Part shown: in pieces, positions 34,831-43,355 of the stretch | Numbering within the stretch: the stretch's first letter is position 1 | Layout: every line of letters begins with the position of its first letter | Assembly (NCBI RefSeq): GCF_003610235.1 | Contig: NZ_RAPR01000001.1 | Location: forward strand, 8,742,001 to 8,806,000 | Length of the DNA: 64,000 bases | Source of the DNA: Catellatospora citrea | GTDB taxonomy: Bacteria > Actinomycetota > Actinomycetes > Mycobacteriales > Micromonosporaceae | Direction: 5' to 3' | Translations under genes and position numbers: made by a program | The notes under the pieces: generated by a model | What the model saw: the letters and a program-made list of their open reading frames with translations, nothing else | Told to the model about the DNA's origin: nothing | Databases searched by the model: none

Positions 34831-36117
34831 TCAGAAGAAGCGCAGGTACAGGTACGGCACGCAGATCGCCACGGTGATCACGGTGACGATGAGGCCGTAC
34901 TTGGTGAACTGCCAGAAGGAGATCGGCTTGCCGGCGCGTTCGGCGATGCCGAGCACGACGACGTTGGCCGACGCCCCGATCGCGGTGGCGTTGCCGCCCA
35001 GGTCGGCCCCCAGCGCCAGGGCCCACCACAGCACGTTGCCCTGCGGCGTGCCGTCGGCCTTGACCAGGTCGGCGACGATCGGGCTCATCGTGGCGACGTA
35101 CGGGATGTTGTCGACGATCGCCGACAGCGCCGCCGACGCCCAGAGCAGCAGCATGGTCGCGCCCCACAGCCTGCCCTCGACGGCCTCGACGGCCGCCGCC
35201 GAGACGGCGTCGATGACGCCGGTGTTGACCAGCGCGCCGACCATGACGAACAGCCCCGCGAAGAAGATCAGGGTGTGCCATTCGACGTCCCGGGCGATCT
35301 CGTCCGGGTCGAGCCGGGACGCGGCCAGCAGCAGCATGCCGCCTACGATCGCGACCACCGCGGGCTCCAGGTGCAGCACCGCGTGCAGCACGAACGCGGC
35401 CAGCACCACGGCGAGGAAGACCAGGCTGATCGCCAGTAGGCGCGGGTTGCGGATCGCGTCGCGCTCGCGCATCGCCATCACCGAAGCGATCTTCGCGCTG
35501 TCGCTGCGGAACGCGTCCCGGAACAGCCAGCGGCACAGCCCGAGGAACACGATCAGCAGCACCACCACGATCGGGGCCAGCACGTTCAGGAAGTCGTTGA
35601 AGGTGAGGCCGGACCGGCTGGCGATGATGATGTTGGGCGGGTCGCCGATCAGGGTGGCGGTGCCACCGATGTTGGACGCCATGACCTCGGCGATCAGGAA
35701 CGGCGCGGCGGGCAGGCCGAGCCGGTCGCAGACGAACAGCGTCACCGGCGCCACCAGCAGCACGGTGGTCACGTTGTCCAGCCCGGCGGAGGCGACCGCG
35801 GTGAGGACCACGAGCAGGACCATCACCGGGTACGGGCGGCCGCGGGCGCGTTTGACGGCCCAGATCGCCACGAACTCGAACAGCCCGGTGCGGCGCAGCA
35901 CCGCCACGATCAGCATCATGCCGATGAGCAGCATGATCACGTTCCAGTCGATGCCCGCTTCGGGGGAGAAGAACGCGTGCTCGGCGTCGGTCGCGCCGAT
36001 GAGCAGCATGACCACCGCGCCGCCCAGCGCCGCCGCGACCCGGTGCACCCATTCGGTCGCGATGAACACGTAGGCGACCGCGAACACCGCCACCGCGAGC
36101 CAGGCCTGCACGCTCAC
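34831..36117 (-). CDS. ArsB/NhaD-family ion transporter
   Basis: A 428-residue inner-membrane protein with about eleven helices of the ion-transporter superfamily (ArsB, NhaD, P-protein, CitM). Signatures are ASAGLDNVTTVLLVAPV, ASNIGGTATLIGDPPNIII and the paired half VDNIPYVATMSPI, GGNATAIGASANVV. The two GDPPN/GASAN turns mark inverted repeats. Candidate substrates are sodium/protons, arsenite or dicarboxylates; sequence alone does not decide. The GTG start overlaps the CBS gene's stop (GTGA). Confidence 0.9.
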   Translation of the reverse strand: MSVQAWLAVAVFAVAYVFIATEWVHRVAAALGGAVVMLLIGATDAEHAFFSPEAGIDWNVIMLLIGMMLIVAVLRRTGLFEFVAIWAVKRARGRPYPVMVLLVVLTAVASAGLDNVTTVLLVAPVTLFVCDRLGLPAAPFLIAEVMASNIGGTATLIGDPPNIIIASRSGLTFNDFLNVLAPIVVVLLIVFLGLCRWLFRDAFRSDSAKIASVMAMRERDAIRNPRLLAISLVFLAVVLAAFVLHAVLHLEPAVVAIVGGMLLLAASRLDPDEIARDVEWHTLIFFAGLFVMVGALVNTGVIDAVSAAAVEAVEGRLWGATMLLLWASAALSAIVDNIPYVATMSPIVADLVKADGTPQGNVLWWALALGADLGGNATAIGASANVVVLGIAERAGKPISFWQFTKYGLIVTVITVAICVPYLYLRFF

Positions 36118-36557
36118 GCCGGCACCGCCCGGTCCAGCAGTCCGTGCAGCGTCACCGCGCCGAGCAGCGTGCCGCCGTCGACCACGGCGACCAGCGGGCT
36201 GCGGGTGCGGGCCATCAGCGCGGCGATCTCCAGCGCGGTCGCCTCCGGCGGCACCACGGGCAGCTCGTGCGGCTGTGGCGGCAGCAGCTCGCGGACCGTC
36301 CGCGCGCCCAGCTCGCGGATGAACACGTCGGCCGCGGCCTCATCGACGAGATGGGTCAGGTTCGGGTCGTCCTGGAAGTACGACGGCACGGCCAGGCGCA
36401 GCACCTGGGTGCCGGGCAGCACCGCGAACGGCGCGCCCGCGTCGTCGACCACGATGAGGCCGGGCAGATCGGCCTCGGCCAGGAGGTGGACGGTGTCCAT
36501 CGCAGGGGTGGACAGGGCGACGGTGGGGTAGGGCACCACGAGATCGGATGCGCGCAC
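36114..36557 (-). CDS. CBS-domain pair protein
   Basis: A 147-residue protein made of two CBS domains (about 1-62 and 88-145): VVPYPTVALSTPAMDTVHLL and LPVVPPEATALEIAALMART. CBS pairs bind adenine nucleotides and gate channels, transporters and enzymes. Overlap with the ArsB/NhaD gene suggests a soluble regulatory subunit for that transporter. GTG at 36557 has AGGAG upstream. Confidence 0.88.
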   Translation of the reverse strand: MRASDLVVPYPTVALSTPAMDTVHLLAEADLPGLIVVDDAGAPFAVLPGTQVLRLAVPSYFQDDPNLTHLVDEAAADVFIRELGARTVRELLPPQPHELPVVPPEATALEIAALMARTRSPLVAVVDGGTLLGAVTLHGLLDRAVPA

Positions 36558-36755
36558 GGGCGGGACTCCTGTTCTGGCGGTCGACGAATGTCGATGCCGA
36601 CCAGACTTCCCGGCGCTCCGCGGGTCAGCCTATCCGATCTCCATCGCCGGGGTCCATGCCACGCCGCCGACCACCGTGCGGGCTCGCTCCGGCTCCGCGG
36701 CGAACCGCCGAACGACCCTGGCAGGCGATGACACGCCAGCTGAGCGGGTCTATAG

Positions 36756-36769
36756 TGGACAGCTGTCCA
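36756..36769. promoter_or_regulatory. 14-bp perfect palindrome, operator-like
   Basis: TGGACAGCTGTCCA is a perfect palindrome overlapping a TATAGT sequence (36751-36756) that could be a -10 element, 27 bases before the permease ATG. A repressor bound here would block the promoter. No regulator gene is adjacent. Confidence 0.5.
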
Positions 36770-36796
36770 TTCACGACGGTCAGTGGAGGTCCGGAT

Positions 36797-37810
36797 ATGG
36801 TGATCATGGCTCCGCCGGTGACGGGTCCCGACCTTCCCCCGCCGAGTCCCCGGCGCACCGCTGCCCTGCTCTCGCACCTCGGCTGGGAAGCGATCCTGCT
36901 CGTGCTGGTCGCCATCGCGGCGCTGGTCGTCGGCGTGCAGAGCGACGGCGATGCCTTCGGGCACGGCCTGTGGATGTCGCTGGCCACGATCGGGCTGCTC
37001 GCCAGCGGCTTCGCCTTCTCGCTGCGCACCGGCAACCCGAACCTCGCCGTCGGCGCGCTGGCGGCGCTCGCCGGGGTCGTCTACGCCAAGCTCGCCCAGC
37101 AGGACTGGCCGGGCCTGCTCGCCGCGGTCACCGCGGTCGTGATCGTCGTGCTGTTCTCGCTCATCCTCGGCGTGCTTACCGGGCTCACCTCGGCCCCCGC
37201 CTGGGCGGTGTCGCTCGGCGGCCTCGCCGTCGCGCAGAGCGTCGCGCTGGGCCTGGCCGACTCCCGGGGCCTCCCGCTGCCCGACGGTCCGCACGCGGAG
37301 TGGGCGGTGTGGGCGTGGGCGGCGTTGTTCGTGCTGGGGACACTCGCCGGCGGAGCGGTCTTCCTCAGCGGTGGTGTGCGGCGCGCGTTGACGGTGACCC
37401 GGCCCGACGGCGAGGTCCCGCGTTTCCAGGCGAAGCGGCTGCTCGGCGCGGTGCTCGGATTCGCCGGGTCAGGTCTGCTGGCCGCGGTCAGCGGGATCGC
37501 CCTGGCCGGTCAGCTCGGCGGGGCCTTCGCCACCACCGGGGACCGCATGGTGATCGCGGTGGCCGTCGTGGTGCTCGGCGGCGTGAGTGTCTACACCTAC
37601 CGCGGCGGCCTGGCTGGAACGCTGCTGGCCACCGCGCTGCTCGTGCTCGTCAACTTCGCGCTGAATCTGGCCGACGCGCCGAGCTGGCTGGCCTTCACCC
37701 TGCCCGCCGGCGTGGCGATCATGATCGGGGTGGCCGTCGGCTGGGTGCTGGACAAGATCGCGGGCCCCGAGCTGCCCGACCAGGGCGCCGGAGGACCGCA
37801 GGCCCCGTGA
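36797..37810 (+). CDS. ABC-transporter-permease-like membrane protein
   Basis: A 337-residue integral membrane protein with about nine helices. It resembles the permeases of ribose/branched-chain amino acid importers (BPD_transp_2): SLRTGNPNLAVGALAALAG and VVVLGGVSVYTYRGGLAGTLLA match their paired motifs. No ATPase or binding-protein gene lies nearby, so it may pair with a distant system or have another role. ATG at 36797 has GGAGG upstream. Earlier in-frame starts overlap the CBS promoter. Confidence 0.78.
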   Translation: MVIMAPPVTGPDLPPPSPRRTAALLSHLGWEAILLVLVAIAALVVGVQSDGDAFGHGLWMSLATIGLLASGFAFSLRTGNPNLAVGALAALAGVVYAKLAQQDWPGLLAAVTAVVIVVLFSLILGVLTGLTSAPAWAVSLGGLAVAQSVALGLADSRGLPLPDGPHAEWAVWAWAALFVLGTLAGGAVFLSGGVRRALTVTRPDGEVPRFQAKRLLGAVLGFAGSGLLAAVSGIALAGQLGGAFATTGDRMVIAVAVVVLGGVSVYTYRGGLAGTLLATALLVLVNFALNLADAPSWLAFTLPAGVAIMIGVAVGWVLDKIAGPELPDQGAGGPQAP

Positions 37811-37825
37811 CGGGAGCTGGCCGTG

Positions 37826-37855
37826 GCCCGAAGTATCGGCGCAGATACCTCGGGC
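37826..37855. terminator. Hairpin between convergent permease and DUF4193 genes
   Basis: GCCCGAAGTATC and GATACCTCGGGC form 11 of 12 pairs around a 6-base loop, in the gap between the rightward permease gene and the leftward DUF4193 gene. Confidence 0.55.
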
Positions 37856-37941
37856 ACGGAAAGCCCGCCAGGGCGGGGGCCGCCCGGGCCGCGCAGAGCT
37901 GACGCTCGCGCACCCGGGCCGCAGCCGCCGCCCGTGTCAGG

Positions 37942-38220
37942 TCAGGCGCACTCGAGGCACACGTCCTTGCCGGCCGCCGCCCGCTGATTGCGGTGGCGGA
38001 CCAGGAAGCACTTCGTGCAGCGGAACTCGTCCGCCTGCTGGGCCACGACCGGCACCGTCAGCTCCTCGTCGAGCTGTTCGCCGCCGGGCAGGTCGTAGGA
38101 CTCGCTCTCCTCGACGTCCACCGCCGAAGCGTTGGGCGCATCCCGTCGTGCCCGCAGTTCCTCGAGGCTGTCTTCCTCGACGGCGGGCGTGCGGGGCGTG
38201 TCGTAGTCGGTGATTGCCAT
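37942..38220 (-). CDS. DUF4193 family protein
   Basis: A 92-residue acidic cytoplasmic protein. The N terminus MAITDYDTPR is typical; the middle is rich in Glu/Asp, and the C terminus has two CxxC pairs (CTKCFLVRHRNQRAAAGKD, then CLECA), a zinc-ribbon shape. DUF4193 is nearly universal in actinobacteria, with unknown function, possibly RNA-polymerase or stress related. GGGGGAGAGAA precedes ATG 38220, so a longer start at 38247 is rejected. Confidence 0.93.
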   Translation of the reverse strand: MAITDYDTPRTPAVEEDSLEELRARRDAPNASAVDVEESESYDLPGGEQLDEELTVPVVAQQADEFRCTKCFLVRHRNQRAAAGKDVCLECA

Positions 38221-38883
38221 GGTCTTCTCTCCCCCCTCGTGACGCACCGTTGGAACACCGTCACTGTGTCGCCTATTCCAGTCCCGCCGATGTTGTTCCG
38301 CATCACATCTCGGCAGCGGCGGGGTGTTGCAGGTTCAACGCCGGGGCCGTCGTTTCGGTTCGCGGCCGCGAGGGTCTTTCTTGCGGCCCGCGCGGACCAT
38401 TTCGACGGCTGGTTGATCCCCTGGTGGTGGAGGTGCGCGACCACCCGCAGCGCCCCGTCGCCGCGGTGCAGCAGGCGGCGGAGACGAGCTGGATCCCGCT
38501 CCCGCCGATACACGCGGCCCACCACCACGTGCGGCCGAGAGTGTAGCCCCCGAGGGGACCCCCGATCGTGAAACTGTCGAAGATCGGCGCGCCGACGCCC
38601 GTCCGGGGGCCCGTCCGGACGGGCCGCGGCAGGGCCTCACGGGCCACCCGCCCGATGTCCGAAAGTGTTGCCGACCAGGAAGTCTCGGCGAATCGTCCGG
38701 GTCGTGCCAGGCCGCCCCGAGTGCGCTCGGCGCAGGAGCGGGAGGGGGCCGGTGATCTCGGCCACGATGATCCTGGCGGTGGACATGCGGCGAGGTTAGC
38801 CGCTACAAGCGGACATCATTCTGTGAAACGCTCATTCACTCCAGTATCGGGCGACCGCGCTGGCCGGGGGCGGCCCGAATACG
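38221..38883. other. Gene-poor stretch
   Basis: About 660 bases without a convincing gene. Several open frames exist on both strands but none has a family-like sequence or a good ribosome site. A 49-codon frame on the minus strand (start 38786, MSTARIIVAEITG) is the only one with a natural-looking beginning. The part at 38221-38300 is the DUF4193 leader. The part at 38790-38850 is A/T-richer (CATCATTCTGTGAAACGC). The remainder could be a decayed gene. Confidence 0.4.
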
Positions 38884-38922
38884 GCCGCCCGCCGCCTCCG
38901 TGGCACGGCGGCGGCGGGCGGC
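38884..38922 (-). terminator. 13-bp GC hairpin after GH43 gene
   Basis: GCCGCCCGCCGCC and GGCGGCGGGCGGC pair perfectly around a 13-base loop, just beyond the stop codon of the leftward glycosidase gene at 38928. Confidence 0.6.
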
Positions 38923-38927
38923 ACGGG

Positions 38928-40694
38928 TCACGACACCGGCTCTCCTGAGGGCGCCGTCAGGGTGACGCCGGTCGCGACCGGCACGCCGAGGTTAGGGGTG
39001 CCGTCGGCGTTCCAGGTGATCTTCTGGACCCGGGTGGAGCGGTTCATGTCGCAGCCGCCGCTGGTCGAGCTGTTCGCGTGGTACACGATCCAGTCCTCGG
39101 TGCCGTCGGGCGACTTGAAGAAGCCGTTGTGGCCCGGCCCGTACACGCCGTTGGCGTTGGAGCGCTGGAACACCGGGTTGGGCGACTTCGTCCACGAGGA
39201 CGACAGCAGCGGGTCGCCGGTGCCGTTGTACGTCAGCATGCCCAGCTTGTAATCCGGGGTGGAGCAGTGGCTGGCCGAGTAGATGATGAAGGTCTTGCCG
39301 TTGCGCTGCAGGACCTCACCGCCCTCGGCGACCGCCCCGCCGACCGTCTCCCAGCTCAGGGTGGGGGTGGTCAGGATGCGGCGGGTGCCGCTGGCGGTCC
39401 ACGGGTTGCTCAGCGGCCGGATGAACAGCGGCTGGGAGCCGTTGTAGAACGTGCCGAGCAGGTAGAGCTGGCCGTTGAGCTGCAGGATGCCCGGGTCGAG
39501 CTCCCAGGTGTTGTTGGCGGTCGGGTCGAGCAGGTCGGCCTTGAAGCTGTACGGGCCCATCGGGTCCGTCCCCGCGCTCTCCAGCACGTGGATGCGCTGG
39601 GTGCCCAGGTTGTACGGCTCCTGCCCGGCGGTGTAGTAGAAGTACCACCGCAGCCCGTTCGGGCCGTTGAGCAGGTGGAACTCCGGTGCCCACATGGTGC
39701 CCGCGCCGTTGGGGTTGGTCAGGTTGAACAGCACCTGGTCGGTGGCGGTGGCCAGGCCGCGCATGGTGGTCGCCCGGCGCATGGTGATGGTGCGGTTCCA
39801 GGTGGTCGTGGCCAGGTAGTAGTAGCCGTTGTAGTACTGCAGCCACGGGTCCGGGCCCTGTGCCTTGATCGGGTTGGTGAACGTGTTCGTGCTGCCGCCC
39901 GAGGTGATCGTCCAGCTGAACGTCGTGCTGCCGCTGACGCCGCCGCTGGTCGCGGTGGCGGTGACGGTGTACGACGCCACGGTGCTCGGGGTGCCGCTGA
40001 TGACGCCGGTCGAGCCGTTGATGCTCAGCCCGGCGGGCAGGCCGCTCGCCGTCCACGTGTAGCCGCCGGAGCCGCCGGAGGCCTGCAGGGCCAGCGAGGT
40101 GGCGGTGTTCACGGCGGTGGAGCGGCTGCCGGGGTTGGTGACCGTGACGCCGGTGCTGTCGGTGACGTACGACGGCAGGCGCCACACCCGGCTCGTCGCC
40201 GTGCTGCAGGGCAGCTGCACCAGCCCGGTGTTCGCCGCCGACGATCCGCCACTGGGCACGACGCACTTGCCGGAGCCGACCGACACCACGTTGAACGTCT
40301 TGTCGGTGCCGCTGACCGTCACGGGCGTGAGCCGCCACCGCTGGTTCGGGTTGCTGTGGCAGGGCCACTGGATGATCGTCGCGTTGTCGGCCGTGGACGC
40401 GCCGTTCACGTCGACGCACTTGCCCGACGTCGACGTCGCGATGGTGTAGGTGTCCGTGGTGCCCGACACCGGTGTGAAGGTGAACCGCTGGTACGTGGCG
40501 GAGTTGCAGACCTGCTGGGTGAGCTGCACCAGGTTGGCGGTGTCACCGTTCGGCAGGGCCGCGCAGTTGCCGCCGTTGGCGTTCACGGCGGTGGTGCTGA
40601 ACGTGACGATCGCGGCGGCGGGCTGCGGGACGAACAGCGTCGCGGCCACGATGACGGGCACGGTGAGCAGGGACAGTAGTCGGGAGCGTGTCAT
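38928..40694 (-). CDS. Secreted GH43 glycosidase with ricin-type lectin and Ig-like domains
   Basis: A 588-residue exported enzyme. Signal peptide 1-28 (ends PQPAAA). Residues about 30-175 form a ricin-type beta-trefoil (CBM13): repeats with Q-x-W-like cores and Cys pairs (GNCAALPN, GKCVDVNGAS, GKCVVPSG). About 180-265 is a putative-Ig (He_PIG) domain (SGLPAGLSINGSTGVISGTP). The rest is a five-bladed GH43-type catalytic domain (AQGPDPWLQYYNGYYYLATT, GTMWAPEFHLL, TWELDPGILQLNGQLYLL), probably an arabinan/xylan arabinosidase. GGAGGA sits before ATG 40694. Two CGAAAAGGTTT palindromes upstream suggest LacI-type sugar control. Confidence 0.92.
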   Translation of the reverse strand: MTRSRLLSLLTVPVIVAATLFVPQPAAAIVTFSTTAVNANGGNCAALPNGDTANLVQLTQQVCNSATYQRFTFTPVSGTTDTYTIATSTSGKCVDVNGASTADNATIIQWPCHSNPNQRWRLTPVTVSGTDKTFNVVSVGSGKCVVPSGGSSAANTGLVQLPCSTATSRVWRLPSYVTDSTGVTVTNPGSRSTAVNTATSLALQASGGSGGYTWTASGLPAGLSINGSTGVISGTPSTVASYTVTATATSGGVSGSTTFSWTITSGGSTNTFTNPIKAQGPDPWLQYYNGYYYLATTTWNRTITMRRATTMRGLATATDQVLFNLTNPNGAGTMWAPEFHLLNGPNGLRWYFYYTAGQEPYNLGTQRIHVLESAGTDPMGPYSFKADLLDPTANNTWELDPGILQLNGQLYLLGTFYNGSQPLFIRPLSNPWTASGTRRILTTPTLSWETVGGAVAEGGEVLQRNGKTFIIYSASHCSTPDYKLGMLTYNGTGDPLLSSSWTKSPNPVFQRSNANGVYGPGHNGFFKSPDGTEDWIVYHANSSTSGGCDMNRSTRVQKITWNADGTPNLGVPVATGVTLTAPSGEPVS

Positions 40695-40966
40695 GTTCGC
40701 GTCCTCCGGGTAGGGGCGGGCTCGGCGGGGCGCCGCCATGGGTCGCCGCGGCGCACGCCGTCTCCCGGCCGGCGGGACGCGCCGTGGGGGAGCCGTGCCT
40801 ACCCGGTCACCGCGGGGCTGGTCGGTGCCTCACCTGTTCAGGGCTGTCGGTGGTGGCGTGTGCCCGCCACCGCGGGCTGCTGGGGTCGGGGGTGCGTGCT
40901 CCTCTCGCCGGGAACCGGCCGTCTGGCCGGGGATGCCGGTGCATCGACAGGTGCCACGATGACTTA

Positions 40967-40980
40967 CGAAAACCTTTTCG
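40967..40980. promoter_or_regulatory. LacI-type operator candidate 1
   Basis: CGAAAACCTTTTCG has perfect 6-bp arms around CC. On the minus strand it reads CGAAAAGGTTTTCG, nearly the same as the second site at 41067. It lies 273 bases upstream of the GH43 ATG in otherwise GC-rich sequence. LacI-family sugar regulators bind such palindromes. Confidence 0.55.
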
Positions 40981-41066
40981 GCAACGGCGCGCACGGCGTC
41001 GCGCCCCGGTGGTGCCGCCGCGACAGCCCTGTCAGCGAGCCATGGTCCACTCCCGACGGCGCGGGT

Positions 41067-41083
41067 GGCGAAAAGGTTTCGCC
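41067..41083. promoter_or_regulatory. LacI-type operator candidate 2
   Basis: GGCGAAAAGGTTTCGCC has perfect 7-bp arms around AGG, three bases after the P450 stop codon. It shares the CGAAAAGGTTTCG core with candidate 1, 100 bases away centre to centre, so both could bind one regulator. It lies between the leftward P450 and the leftward GH43. Confidence 0.5.
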
Positions 41084-41086
41084 GGT

Positions 41087-42274
41087 TCAGGCCGTCCGGA
41101 TGCGCAGCGACTCGTACGTCGGCACCAGCACCTGCCGCGCGGGAGCCCGGGAGACGACCCGCCACGGCCGGCCGTCGGTGGTCAGCGCCTCCAGCAGCCG
41201 GGTCAGCTGCACCCGGGCCACCGCTGCGCCGAGGCACAGGTGCCGCCCCGCGCCGAACCACAGCTGCCGCGTCTCCGGCACGTACGCCCGGGTGATGTCG
41301 AACGGCCCGGCCTTGTTGTCGGCCACGTAGGTCAGCATCATCACCCGGCCGTCCCGGCGCAGCCGCCGCCCGGCGATCTCGGTGTCGCGGGCGATGTGCC
41401 GGCCGATCACCGGCGCGGGCGTGGTCACCCGCAGCCCTTCGCGCACCGCGTTGGCGGTCAGCGCCGGATCGGCCAGCAGCCGGTGCTGCTGCCCGGTGTC
41501 GTGCAGCAGCGCCACGGTGCGGGTCAGCGAGGACGCGCCGGTCTCCGTCCCCGCGATCACCAGCAGCGTGGTGAGCCCCTTGGCCAGGTCGAGTCCCAGG
41601 TCGAGGTCCCGGCAGCGGCCCAGGATGGTGTCCGGGCCGCCGGTGCGGTATGCCTGCCCGACGCCGCCGGTGATCGACTCGACGAGCGCCCCCGCCTTCG
41701 CGATCACCTCGGGGGCCAGTGCGGTCGACGCCTGCGTGCCCAGCGCCAGCGCGGCCAGCCGCTCCGCGGAGGCGAACAGCGCCAGCGCCGCGTCGTCATC
41801 GGACACGGCGACCCCGAGCAGATCGGCGACGGTGTACGCCGAGGTCGTGCGGACCACCGCGGCCAGGTCGACCTCCTCGCCGGCCGCCAGGCGGGCGCGC
41901 AGCCGGGCGTGATGCGGGCCCTGCACCCGGTCGACCAGCAGGCGGGCGCTGTCCTCGGTGAACAGGTCACGGGCCAGCGAGCGCAGCTCGGCGTGGCGCG
42001 CACCGGCGAAGAACGACGCGAAATCCGGCCCGAACAGCTGCCCCCACAGGTCGCCGACGCCGCCCTCGCCGACCATGCTGAACGCGGGGTCGTTGAGGAT
42101 GCGCCGGGCCAGCACCGGATCGGTCACCACCCAGCCGAGCCGGGGCAGCCGCACCAGCGGGCCGAGCAGGCGGCCCGCCGTCAGCAGCGTCCACAGTGCC
42201 GGGTTGCCCGCCCGCAGCAGCCGGGCCTCGTGCCTGCGCGCCTGTCCGTGTTCGGTCACCAGACCGCGAAGCAT
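41087..42274 (-). CDS. Cytochrome P450, divergent from the ketosynthase operon
   Basis: A 395-residue soluble bacterial P450. Heme-binding loop FGAGRHLCLG (Cys near 346), ExxR in VREGLRVTTPAP and an I-helix oxygen motif IAGTETGASS are all intact. ATG 42274 is chosen over ATG 42280 because GGAGG lies six bases upstream of it. It is divergent from the ketosynthase gene 79 bases away, and its sequence layout resembles the second P450 inside that operon (same PTYE/PTYR C-terminal ending). It probably oxidises the pathway's lipid product. Ferredoxin partners are not encoded here. Confidence 0.92.
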   Translation of the reverse strand: MLRGLVTEHGQARRHEARLLRAGNPALWTLLTAGRLLGPLVRLPRLGWVVTDPVLARRILNDPAFSMVGEGGVGDLWGQLFGPDFASFFAGARHAELRSLARDLFTEDSARLLVDRVQGPHHARLRARLAAGEEVDLAAVVRTTSAYTVADLLGVAVSDDDAALALFASAERLAALALGTQASTALAPEVIAKAGALVESITGGVGQAYRTGGPDTILGRCRDLDLGLDLAKGLTTLLVIAGTETGASSLTRTVALLHDTGQQHRLLADPALTANAVREGLRVTTPAPVIGRHIARDTEIAGRRLRRDGRVMMLTYVADNKAGPFDITRAYVPETRQLWFGAGRHLCLGAAVARVQLTRLLEALTTDGRPWRVVSRAPARQVLVPTYESLRIRTA

Positions 42275-42353
42275 TCTCATCCTCCGACTACGGTGCTCAG
42301 ATGGTAGGCCATGCCGGAGCGCCCGCGGGCGGCCCGGCCGTGCGGGAGGTGCG

Positions 42354-43355
42354 ATGAGAGCCAGGATCGTCGGGGTGGAGGCGCACCTGCCCCCCGTGCG
42401 CGTCAGCAGCGCACAGGTGGAACGCCGGATCGCCGAGCACAGCCCGGGGTTCGTCCCGCACGCCACGATCGTGGAACGGCTGACCGGCATCCGGCACCGG
42501 CACTACGCCGCCGACGACGTGCAGGCCTCCGACCTGGCCGTGGCGGCCGCGGAGAAGCTGCTGGCCGGGCACGGCCTGGCCGCGTCCGACGTGGACCTGA
42601 TCATCTTCGGGTCGGCCTCGCAGGACCTGATCGAGCCCGCCACCGCGCACATCGTGGCCGCCAAGCTCGGCGCGAGCTGCCCGGTGTTCGACGTCAAGAA
42701 CGCCTGCAACAGCTTCCTCAACGGCATGCAGCTGGCCGAGGCGCTCATCGTCACCGGCCAGCACCGCCGGGTGCTGGTCTGCTCCGGCGAGGTGCCGTCC
42801 CGGGCGATCCGCTGGCAGGTGCGCGACCGCGCCCAGTTCATCGACGCGTTCGCCGGCTACACCCTGTCCGACGGCGGGGCTGCGATGCTGCTCGAACCGG
42901 CCGTCTCGGGCGGGGTGTTCCACCGGCGCTTCGCGGCCGACTCCACCGCCTGGGACGTGGGCACGCTGCCCGCGGGCGGCACCATGCGCCCGCGTGACCC
43001 CGACGCGACGTTCTTCAGCGGCGACGGGCGGCGGCTGCGCGACGTGTTCGTGCGCAACGGCGCCCGGCTGTTCCTGGAGGCGCTCGGCGACACCGGCCTG
43101 ACCTGGGACGACTTCGCCGTCGTGGCGGTGCACCAGGTCGCGCTGCCCTACCTGGAGCAGTTGCGCGCCGGGCTCGGCGTCCCGGCGGACCGGCTCGTGG
43201 TCACCCTGCCCGAGCACGGCAACCTGGCCAGCGTCACGCTGCCGCTGCAGCTGGCCACGGCCGTCCAGGACGGGCGCTGCGGGCCCGGCGACCGGGTCGC
43301 GCTGATCGGCCTGGCCGGCGGGGTCAGCCTCGGTGTGATGTTCGCGGAGCTGTGA
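42354..43355 (+). CDS. Ketosynthase III-like condensing enzyme (OleA-like)
   Basis: A 333-residue thiolase-fold enzyme with a complete triad: Cys118 (DVKNACNSF), His260 (VAVHQVALPY) and Asn290 (LPEHGNLASV). Glu94 in DLIEPATAHIVAAKLG precedes the cysteine at the spacing where OleA-type enzymes place a catalytic glutamate; ordinary FabH has no acidic residue there. Together with the downstream ligase and reductase this suggests head-to-head condensation of two acyl chains rather than fatty-acid initiation. No acyl carrier protein is nearby. GGGAGG precedes the ATG. It is the first gene of a five-gene operon. Confidence 0.87.
   Translation: MRARIVGVEAHLPPVRVSSAQVERRIAEHSPGFVPHATIVERLTGIRHRHYAADDVQASDLAVAAAEKLLAGHGLAASDVDLIIFGSASQDLIEPATAHIVAAKLGASCPVFDVKNACNSFLNGMQLAEALIVTGQHRRVLVCSGEVPSRAIRWQVRDRAQFIDAFAGYTLSDGGAAMLLEPAVSGGVFHRRFAADSTAWDVGTLPAGGTMRPRDPDATFFSGDGRRLRDVFVRNGARLFLEALGDTGLTWDDFAVVAVHQVALPYLEQLRAGLGVPADRLVVTLPEHGNLASVTLPLQLATAVQDGRCGPGDRVALIGLAGGVSLGVMFAEL

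Noticed and set aside
39078..40679. A 533-codon open frame on the plus strand
   Set aside because: It is antisense to the GH43 glycosidase, whose signal peptide and three domains are unambiguous.
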